From: Isohypsibius dastychi
Lineage: Eukaryota; Tardigrada; Eutardigrada; Parachela; Isohypsibiidae
Length of the DNA stretch: 10,085 bases
Assembly (NCBI GenBank): GCA_034696485.1
Contig: JAQIWT010001623.1
Location: forward strand, 1 to 10,085
Direction of reading: 5' to 3'
Shown: one piece after another, positions 1 through 7,191 of the stretch
Layout of the letters: the number at the start of each line of letters is the position of its first letter
Numbering within the stretch: position 1 is the first letter of the stretch
Notes under the pieces: generated by a model
Databases searched by the model: none
The model's input: the letters and a program-made list of their open reading frames with translations, nothing else
Told to the model about the DNA's origin: nothing
Position numbers and translations under genes: made by a program

Positions 1-408
1 GTAACGGAACGGGACTTGGTAAGTTTCAACGGAACGGGAGCGGTTGACCGAAAATGAAAAACGGGCCAGGTCTGGTGCGTTTCCTAGCTAAAACAGTTGA
101 GATGAGAGGTGAAGGAGTGAGCGTGATTAATTTGATAAGCAACAATTGAGTCAAGTTGTTGCGGGTCGAAATGTTTATCGTCTCAAAGTCTCGACGGAAC
201 AGATATTTAGGAGAATTTCTACATTATCATTGCTCGGCTTGATAACCGAAGAATCGAAAAGAGAGAGAGAACTGGTTGGCCAGAGTCCTAATCGTGAAAA
301 CGAAGCGATGCCCGTCATGCTTACATGATTTCTATTTGTCTCGAATCGCAATTCTCCGCGATTTCTCGATAAGATTTTTTTTCTCTGCTGGACAGTTATT
401 CAACGAAA
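1..408. other. Upstream region / putative 5' UTR of the Rho gene
   Basis: No gene is recognised here. A 60-codon open frame at 146-328 (+) matches no family I know, and no splice signal ties it to the downstream gene. The 12-mer AACGGAACGGGA occurs twice near the left edge (3-14 and again about 25 bases later). The stretch ends in a T-rich tract and an AG just before the Rho start codon, so its right part is probably 5' UTR, outron or a 5' intron. Confidence 0.4.
376..395 (+). promoter_or_regulatory. 3' splice-acceptor-like site just upstream of the Rho ATG
   Basis: A run of eight or more T followed by CTCTGCTGGACAG ends at 395, and the ATG at 409 follows after 13 bases. No matching 5' exon is visible. 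The site could therefore be a spliced-leader trans-splicing acceptor, common in flatworms and nematodes, or the end of a cis intron whose 5' exon lies further upstream. The acceptor-like sequence is seen; the trans-splicing role is inferred. Confidence 0.4.
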
Positions 409-3400
409 ATGCAAGTGGATGAAGCGGATTTGACAGCCAAACGGAAGAAACTGGTTGTCGTTGGGGACAGTAAGCGCAGAAAAAATCATTTGCACCTTTG
501 TTTATATCGGATTATTCTATCTGAGCTGATTTCTAAATTTTAGAGGATCTTTTGATCACTTTAGAGACTACGCTAACGTTACGTGTAATTCAACCCTGAA
601 TTTTTAGGCAACTGCGGAAAAACACAGTTATTATATCGATTTACTCATAAGACTATCAACGAGAAACTTGACCCCGCTGTGGGCACTACCATGTCCGCGC
701 ACTCAACGGCGTCGTTGAATGTGGATGGACATATGGTGAGCACATTTTACGTTTATAGACTCTTAATTAGTAATATCATGTTTCACGGCTGAACTACATT
801 GCTCAATTTTGTCTTGGAATTTGTGGCAATCTTAGGGCTGAAATTTAATCTCTTATTTGTCAATGAAAATTCGATTCGGTTCTGAAAAGTCTCAAGTGAC
901 TGTTACACGGAAAATCTGAATCAGCTTGTTGGTGCCCAACCGAACAATATCGGGCAATTGCTTTGATATCGCATCTGTATATCTGTGGGAGCTGCACAGT
1001 GCACTTTATCTTTGAATAGTTGCATTTGAAAATATGACGAGAGAACATGATCAACAACGTGATTGCTTCCGTCCAAGCCCATGACAATAACTACTCAAAG
1101 ATAACATGCAGCATCTTTTCATTTCCCTGATTTCCATTTTCGTATTGCATAAGTTTTCGGAAATGGCTGTTTCCTCACTAGCTCATTTTTGAAAGCGGTG
1201 TCCATGAGTCAACGAAAAGAATATTTTTTAAAAAGGCAGCCAAATCAAGAATACACTTCTTTGTAGCCCGTGTTCCCAGTTCGGTCGTTGGATATGTTAT
1301 CTTATTTCTAGGTGGAACTTGGTAGGAACTAGGCACATCAGTGGCACTCAATAAGAATTCAACCCATATTGTCTGTGTGGTTTAACAGTCCTATGGGATA
1401 CGCCAGGGCTGGAGATATACGATCGGTTACGCCCTTTGAATTATCCCGAGGCGGATGTCATATTAGTGTGCTTTTCCCTGGATGATCCTGATTCTTTGGA
1501 AAACGTGAAAGACGTTTGGGTACCAGAGGTGCGTGATGTACACATGAGACTATTAGCGTGATCCGTAGAGAAAATGATACCAGCTGATACTTGTTTACAG
1601 TTATAATCGCTACAAATTACTCTGCTATTATCTCTGAATCTGATTTCATTGAAAACCCGATCTTGCCGTCTTTAACGACGCTCAGAGTGATTGAATGATC
1701 GACTGACCATTCCATATGTCCTGATTCGAAGTCCAGGATGTATTTTGGCATTTGAACTTTGATTATTTTTTCTTGCAAAACGGAGTTTCGTAATTACTTC
1801 AGGCAAAACCTTTCTTGATGGGCTTTTTGCAGTTGCACTGCGCTATCAAGCCTCCAAGCTGTACCACGTGACTAGTCCCACGTGTCAAAGTAGGGGTGAC
1901 GATCGATAAAGACTTCAGAGAGAAAATAGTCTTCCGATTTTTTTTGACTGATTCTGCCTTGTCTTCATAGATGTGAAGCGACGTATTTTGTAGAGAATTT
2001 CAAGTTCTACATTTTTATTGCGACACATTTTCCCAACACTAGGCAGGAAAGCCGTGCCCCTACTTCTTAGAAAACGGTTCAAATCGTCGTGGGATTTTTG
2101 ATATCTGCTTCCAATGATCGTAGCTTGTATAGAGTCCCCCCACACTCAAAATACAGCATCACAGCCAGCAAAAACTCCATAATTTGGAACCTCAACAACG
2201 TGTTATTTTGGACCTCATCTACCTCATTGTCTTTTATACTGTTGTGTTAGATCACTTTTCATTGTTACAACAGTGATAAATTTTGGAAAATAATGAATGG
2301 TATCATAATTATTAGTATTATCACTATTACCAGGGTTCACATTCAGAACATCGACAAAACTATGATAATTTAACTTCAGCGATTTTTTCAAAATGTGACG
2401 TGACGAAAAAGTGCGGTTTTCGAAGGGGGGACCCTTTGGAAATGACGGTCATTTTGGGCTTCTGTCACGGGGGGCTCTAATAACGGGGGGGGGGACTTCA
2501 TTTCGGGCAGTATGGCATTACATAGTACGGAACATCACAATCTATCACAATACACGCTAAAATTTGTTATGGTATATATATATTTATATATATATATATA
2601 TGATACGGTTACTGTAAGTTGAACCAAATTTCGATTCATTGTCGTACTCACGTTAACAATAATAACAACAATAACAATATTTACAGAACCAATAAAAGTG
2701 GAAATTATTAATGCTCCACCACTGTAGTGAATCGTGACAGTTCAGGTAATTTTGCCTCAAGTCCAATATAAGTCCCCCCCCCCCCCCCCTGTTGGGGGGG
2801 GGGGGGCAAAGTCCTCGAACAGACTTCAGTTGCGCCAAGTCATTCCGTCCAAATCAGCCTTCAGATCCGCGCTTCATTGGTCGCGCGGAGATGGCTGTTG
2901 TAGAAAAAAATGATTTCCATGGAACAAGACAGTTAGTCGGCCCAGAGACAAGCAGAAATCGAAATTTCTAGCAAAAAAACGACAACAACGAAGCTGACCC
3001 TTCCTGGTCTCGCAGACCAAAATCCAGCCCTACCTGACCCCACAAAACATCTAAAACCTGTAAAACCTCCCTTAAACTAAATTCCAAAATCCCAAAACCC
3101 GAGATCGATCGCACGGAAGACGAGCAATAGGTCTGGGAACAACAGGAAAGTTGACGATCAAGATTGTGAGCAGATTCATGGGAAATACTGAACGCAACTG
3201 AATCCAATTGTCAGAACAGACAATAAACCCTCAAAAAGCTGGGAGATGAACAGGAATAGGAGCGAATAGAGAATGAAAAGATCCCGAAATCACCAAAATC
3301 TAAATGAGCTCGAACTGAATCGTCACCCCTGCTTTAAACCCCTCAAAACGTGTGTGGAGTCTTGAAACCGCCAGGGGGTCGAGAAAAATTTTGCTTCAGG

Positions 3401-5483
3401 TTGATTTTCCATGGAGGGTATTCTGCGAGGTAGCTGGTTTCTTTTTTCTTCGTTTATTAGATTTTTATACTGTTTCGAAAAAATTACCGGAGTTCTCATG
3501 CAGTCACAATGTGGTTGTACGAGCAGAAAAACTTACAACTTCAGTGGCACGTTAGCCGAGTCCGACATCTGTAAGTGATTGAAGTAAACAGTCTTTTTTA
3601 CGGACGTACAGTATACTGATCGATTCTTGGGCATGGCGAAATTGACGTATGCAATAGTTTTGATAGCACAGTATTCTATGGCCTAAATGGGTGATATGCA
3701 AATACTGATGGAAATTTCAGGAGACAGGGTTTTCCAATTAATGTGCCACAAAAATTTGAGTTTTTTTCATACGATGGAAGTCTACGATGTTTAACTCTTT
3801 CCTTGCCAGGTGGGGTGAAAGTCACCCACGCTCATTTTAAAATTACATATCTCGTAAACTTATACCTTCATGGCTTCAAAATTCAAAATCAACGTAGAGT
3901 TTTGCAATCCCTTCATTTCTGTCTTTTCCGATTGATGGGGTCTCGGTTCTAAATACGGGAAACCTACTGGGATTTTTTTGTGGGTTCCACACCCCTTTTT
4001 GTTTAAACAAGTATATATGTATCGGAAAAAACTTTAAACACATTTTGAAAAAGCATGATTGTAGCTGGATGTTTTCCCCAAAGGAAGAAGTTTATAATTT
4101 GTTTTAATGTCAGGAGGGCTTTTCAAAATAAATACGAGAAGAGTGAAAGTTTTTTCCACTGGTCACTTGCCGGGCACAGAGAAAGGCAAAGGAAAGCAGC
4201 GGCAGGACAGCGGTCAGCTGTCCTTTGTTCTCTCTACAGGCAGCAAACTGACCATCTGCGCCCTATTGATGTTACACTCTATCAAGGTAGCAGTGCTAGT
4301 TTAATTAGCACCGGTTTTGATTTGGAAAAGCTTCGACAAAGTTGCAGAAAACAACCCACTTGACCCAGATTTTGTCATTAAAAAATGTATCCGAAATGCG
4401 TTGGAAAACATATCACGAAAAAAATCCACCAAATGACGGTAATGACCAAAATCCTAAAAACGACACTGAGACATCGATCTTGACGATCCAGAATTATTGC
4501 AAGAGCTTGAAAACATCTTCATTTGTTTGTTTGTGTTTCTTGGCTTTGTTGTTTAGAATATTGTTTAATTGTAGCGCAAGAAAAGCAGTTCCTGTAGCGA
4601 TTTATACACCGCGGGTAATAATTCCTCTTCGAACCAGCCAGAATGAATAAATTAGTAAGCTTGGTCTGAGATAGTTTTCGCTAACTATCACATACGGTAT
4701 TGGTCGGCTGACCTGGGGTGGAAAAAATCCCACCTGGCAATCGGAGTAACCAAAATGACCTGGCAAGGGAAGAGTTAAGTGATTCAAACACCACACAATG
4801 AATGACTGCTCTTATGCGAAAAAATATAGCTGTTCAACGAGAACGTTGCTTCTCAGTTCGCCGGTGAACTTGACCGAAAAAGAACCCTTGTAAACTTTGG
4901 CACACGACTGATTGATTTCCAGGTGCGTCATTTCTGCCCTCGGATCCCGATTATTCTGGTTGGAAACAAGAAAGAGCTTGTATCTGACAAGGGTGCCGTA
5001 CTTCGACTTAAAAGACAGGGAAAGGTACGTGCCAGTTACTATCACTGAGAATCGCAGAGCGATTCGATAGCTTTCACTACCTAAAACCGTATATCGCGTC
5101 TGCTAATCGTTTTGAATGTGCAAGTACTCCGAATTCTCGATTCTTTATCCGTAACACTTCTTTCCTAACACACGATTTTGAATACCATATATTTATATAT
5201 TTATTCTACGATTTTGAATACCATATATTTGACCAAGTCTTTCTTGCTGGGGGAATGACAATCTTTGGTCCTGTGACTTTATTTCATACAACCGTATTCA
5301 CAGAAGCCAGTAAAAACATCCAAAGGTCAGCGTGTGGCGGACAAGATTGGCGCATTCGCATATTGTGAAAACTCAGCTACAACCGGGGAGGGTGTCGAGG
5401 AGGTTTTTCAGGCAGCATGTCGTGCGTGCAAAAAATATGAGCTGCTGTACAGGCAAACATGCAAGCCTTGTTCAATTCTCTGA
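409..5483 (+). CDS. Atypical Rho-family small GTPase, six exons, 206 aa
   Basis: Exons 409-469, 608-735, 1312-1321, 1389-1528, 4923-5024 and 5304-5483 join in frame with GT-AG borders. Rho proteins are membrane-anchored GTP switches controlling actin, polarity and trafficking. Visible landmarks are the P-loop GDSNCGKT (19-26), [18 protein letters not shown] after exon 3 (switch II, Rho-specific DRLRPLxYP), a DDPDSLENV segment, HFCP followed by GNKKEL (G4), SAT (G5) and a C-terminal CSIL CAAX box. The length fits the family (about 190-210 aa). Oddities: Ser replaces the Gly equivalent to Ras G12, Leu replaces the catalytic Gln (Ras Q61), Pro replaces Ala in DTAGQ, the switch I threonine (RhoA T37) aligns with Ala44, and NKxD reads NKKE. 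The first two changes echo the GTPase-deficient Rnd group, but the body is closer to RhoA/B/C. All frames are intact, so this is probably a working atypical Rho, with slow decay as the alternative. The start is the first in-frame ATG, placed as in other Rho proteins. Confidence 0.9.
736..1311 (+). other. Rho intron 2, no other feature
   Basis: This 576-bp intron opens with GTGAGC and closes with TTATTTCTAG. An open frame on the minus strand (860-1087) resembles nothing I know and lacks splice support. I see no repeat or RNA gene. Confidence 0.6.
1312..1321 (+). other. 10-nt microexon (exon 3) of the Rho gene
   Basis: GTGGAACTTG lies between the acceptor CTTATTTCTAG and the donor GTAGGA. It encodes V-E-L plus the first base of a Val codon completed by exon 4, giving VELVLWDTPG, which matches the VELALWDTAG region of RhoA. 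Exon 2 ends in phase 0 and exon 4 opens in phase 1, so without these 10 bases the frame breaks just before the DxxG motif. The following intron is 67 bp. Confidence 0.8.
2425..2494 (+). repeat. Cluster of four G-runs (quadruplex candidate)
   Basis: Runs of G6 (2425-2430), G3 (2456-2458), G6 (2469-2474) and G10 (2485-2494) lie within 70 bases on the sense strand of the Rho intron. Four runs of at least three G meet the minimum for an intramolecular quadruplex, but one loop is 25 bases, so stability is doubtful. Confidence 0.5.
2573..2601. repeat. (TA)n microsatellite with one interruption
   Basis: A run of about 29 bases of alternating TA is broken by one TTT. It lies deep in an intron, so it is read as a simple repeat rather than a promoter element. 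Confidence 0.85.
2774..2806. repeat. C16-TGTT-G13 foldback
   Basis: Sixteen C (2774-2789), the loop TGTT, then thirteen G (2794-2806) form a self-complementary homopolymer hairpin inside the Rho intron. As intronic RNA this could be an all-GC stem of 13 pairs. Lengths in such tracts are error-prone in sequencing, so the exact counts are uncertain. Confidence 0.8.
2960..3335 (+). other. Purine-rich stretch, possibly decayed coding DNA
   Basis: From about 3110 one plus-strand frame reads as a polar, E/K/Q-rich, coiled-coil-like chain (for example [24 protein letters not shown]) broken by about seven stops, mostly TGA or TAG, which can arise by C-to-T change at CGA or CAG. No family is recognised. 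Purine-rich composition alone could produce this look, so a pseudogene is only one reading. Confidence 0.2.
3791..4778. mobile_element. Non-autonomous TTAA-flanked DNA transposon (piggyBac-like)
   Basis: The left end TTAACTCTTTCCTTGCCA (3791-3808) is matched in inverse at 4761-4778 with one mismatch; the match runs to 21 bp if GGT is included. TTAA at both outer borders fits the TTAA target duplication that defines the piggyBac superfamily. The 12-mer TTGCCAGGTGGG at 3803-3814 also recurs inverted at 4729-4740, and small hairpins sit near each end (3813-3827 and 4717-4734). The 988-bp interior has two overlapping open frames of up to 102 codons with no transposase motif I can see, so it would depend on a transposase supplied elsewhere. 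It sits in sense intron DNA and does not touch Rho exons. Confidence 0.7.
5172..5230. repeat. 23-bp direct repeat, two copies, period 36
   Basis: ACGATTTTGAATACCATATA plus TTT occurs at 5172-5194 and again at 5208-5230, separated by an AT-rich 13-bp spacer, in Rho intron 5. It looks like a local tandem duplication. Confidence 0.85.
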
Positions 5484-5600
5484 AGAATTCATTTGTATTC
5501 CATAAAATGATTCTATTTCGTGCTAAGTCACTTTTCCACCGGCTTGTTCTAAACATGATTCTTTGTCCCGTTGAGAATATTTTGAAATTTGGTTGGAACG

Positions 5601-5606
5601 AATAAA
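5601..5606 (+). terminator. Polyadenylation signal of the Rho gene
   Basis: AATAAA lies 118 bases after the TGA at 5481-5483, a normal 3' UTR distance. A G/T-rich stretch (TGTGGTTCATCTG) follows directly. Confidence 0.65.
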
Positions 5607-6480
5607 TGTGGTTCATCTGATACGTAGGGAGTACATACCATAGCTACAAACTACAATGCTTTCACAACGATCAAAGTATTTGCCGATGTTCCGACGTTAG
5701 TTATTCTACCTGGTGATGATGATCTTTGATATGTTAGGATCATTCCCCGGACTTCTTAAAAAACAGATGCTGCGAAACTTACAACGGAAATCACGTCTTT
5801 TAGCACTTCCTATCACGTGCGAGTTTGAAATTCGAGTTCGAGGCAGACAGCAGCAAGTGTGCATAACACCATTATAAGGGTGAACCCCTTTCTTTGGTGA
5901 CGGTCCGGTGGGTCCCTCTTGTTGGTGCATTCCAACAACCTAGTCGATGCAAGTTTACAAGATGTGCGGAATTTTACTTTCATAACCTGATTTCGAAATA
6001 ATTTCATGGGGAACAAAGAACACGACACGAGTTACTTCTTTTTTTACACACCAATCGGGGGCCGTCCTGTTTTTTAAATCTGAAAAATCCAAACAGATTG
6101 GCTTTTCACCAAAAAGCTTCCAGGTGCTGAAGAGTTTCGTGGGCCTGAATGAAATGGTTTTTTTTAGATATTTCTGAATTTCATCAAGTCCGTGGAACTG
6201 GCAGGGGAATTTAGAACACCTTGTGGCACATCATGTATGTTTACTAAATACGCTGGCAGCTGTTTAGTTTGGAAGCCTTGGCATGTGTTCATCTATGCTC
6301 ACCCTCCTGCGTTTTTTCCGTCTGCTCCGATTTCTCAACGCTTTGAGAAGTATCGGCTAGACACCTTAATTGTACCAAATGGGTCCGTGACTCTGAAGAT
6401 CTCCGTAATCCGAAAAACGACCTATAGGACCACCTACGCCAATGACAAACGAAAACTCACCGTAGATGCATGCCATCATG
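5607..6480. other. Stretch without a defensible gene
   Basis: Open frames exist on both strands. On the minus strand (6028-5813) a segment reads KGFTLIMVLCTLAAVCLELEF, resembling one membrane helix. On the plus strand, about 6192-6491 stays open for 99 codons. Neither shows a family motif or a convincing acceptor and donor pair. A minus-strand GTGAGT donor near 6462 could belong to the candidate gene further right. No RNA gene is visible. Confidence 0.4.
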
Positions 6481-6625
6481 CGCGCGTGTAGCCGACAGAA
6501 TTGTCCCCTTGTCCCCTGTCCCCGCGGACAAGAGGACAATTCCGTCGGCTGTATCTGCCGGCGAAAGTGTCCTCCTGTCCGCGGGGACAGGGGACAAGGG
6601 GACAATTCTGTCGGCTACACGCGCG
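6481..6625. mobile_element. 145-bp palindromic foldback element (MITE-like)
   Basis: Arms 6481-6530 and 6576-6625 are perfect 50-bp inverted repeats, starting CGCGCGTGTAGCCGACAG. Pairing continues imperfectly through most of the 45-base centre, which itself holds a partial third copy of the arm (GGACAATTCCGTCGGCT). Short foldback DNAs of this kind are typical miniature inverted-repeat elements. No clear target duplication is seen; CGCGCG at both edges is its own complement, so it cannot tell duplication from arm. Read-through RNA would form a long near-perfect duplex. Confidence 0.7.
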
Positions 6626-6639
6626 GCTGAACAACAATT

Positions 6640-7111
6640 TATCACATGACATTGCGGTCCTCTGAATGGAATAACGAAACAGTTATTAACCAATTGGGCT
6701 TCACGACCATTTTGCCCTGTGGTACGCTGTACCCCCAAATCAGCTGGCTCAATCTACAGAACTTCAGACAAAATGCAAAATGGGGTTCCGTTGAATATAA
6801 AAAAAACTTGCCGTTTCCGGACAGTCCTTCGATCCATCTTCTCCACAGAGACCCTTACGACAGGCTCCGCCACATATTCTTCTTGGAACCGATGTAGGTC
6901 AGCTGAGCCGGTAGATATCGGCAGACAATGCACCCTGTAATGTGAGATCCATTGTGAAGCATACCTTGAATGACGGGTAACCTGAATGTCCCCGTACCTC
7001 TCGCAAACCGTCTAATTTTAGTAACGAACATGGACGATTTAACAACTCCAACTTCCAGCAACAATGTCAGTAATGCGGAAAACATTTTCCATTTCCTGCG
7101 GTCACTCATAC
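6640..7111 (-). CDS. Candidate 5' exons of a secreted-protein gene
   Basis: No family is recognised. On the minus strand an acceptor-like TTCTAACATGTCCTAG ends at 7112, and an ATG begins at 7109. The first exon would start MSDRRKWKMFSALLTLLLEV, a basic start and hydrophobic core like a signal peptide. Possible donors follow at 'TTCAG|GTTACC' and 'TTCAAG|GTATGC'. A second open block at 6934-6808 follows the acceptor ATTACAG and reads STGSADLHRFQEEYVAEPVV then RVSVEKMDRRTVRKRQ. A third from 6753 follows CTGTAG and reads IEPADLGVQRTTGQNGREAQ; the 54-bp gap between blocks two and three keeps phase and contains an in-frame stop, as an intron would. Joining block one to block two needs the weaker donor. 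The palindrome interrupts it downstream. Confidence 0.28.
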
Positions 7112-7154
7112 CTAGGACATGTTAGAACAGAATAGATTTTCACTTGTATAGTAG

Positions 7155-7191
7155 GTGAATAGGTATTCCTTTGTTAAGTGAATAGGTATTC
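7155..7191. repeat. 14-bp direct repeat at the homology breakpoint
   Basis: GTGAATAGGTATTC occurs at 7155-7168 and 7178-7191, offset by 23 bases. The second copy ends exactly where similarity to the downstream gene copy begins, so it may mark a rearrangement joint. Confidence 0.8.

Larger units (their letters stand above)
1529..4922 (+). other. Rho intron 4, long and rich in repeats
   Basis: The 3394-bp intron runs from GTGCGT after the VWVPE codons to TTGATTTCCAG before V-R-H-F-C-P. It sits at the phase 0 position between 'PE' and 'V(K/R)HFCP', an intron site I recall from vertebrate RhoA. Its left part (1529-2400) shows nothing I can name. The rest holds G-runs, an AT tract, a C/G foldback, a possible decayed coding stretch and a TTAA-flanked element, each listed separately. 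Confidence 0.8.

Noticed and set aside
1385-1528. Exon 4 joined directly to exon 2
   Set aside because: Phases do not match (0 against 1); the 10-nt exon at 1312-1321 resolves this and restores the family sequence.
1915-2145. 76-codon minus-strand open frame in Rho intron 4
   Set aside because: No recognisable motif, no splice or promoter support, and AT-rich intron DNA gives such frames by chance.
2573-2601. TATA box
   Set aside because: A long alternating TA tract deep in an intron with no transcription start downstream.
2653-2838. Pro/Gly-rich minus-strand frame
   Set aside because: Its PPPP and GGGGG runs are just the C/G homopolymers translated.
4055-4363. 102-codon frame inside the TTAA element as a transposase
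   Set aside because: It lacks any piggyBac transposase motif I can see, is far too short and overlaps another frame of similar quality.
5172-5230. CRISPR-like direct repeat
   Set aside because: Only two copies with an AT-rich spacer, in an intron of an animal gene.
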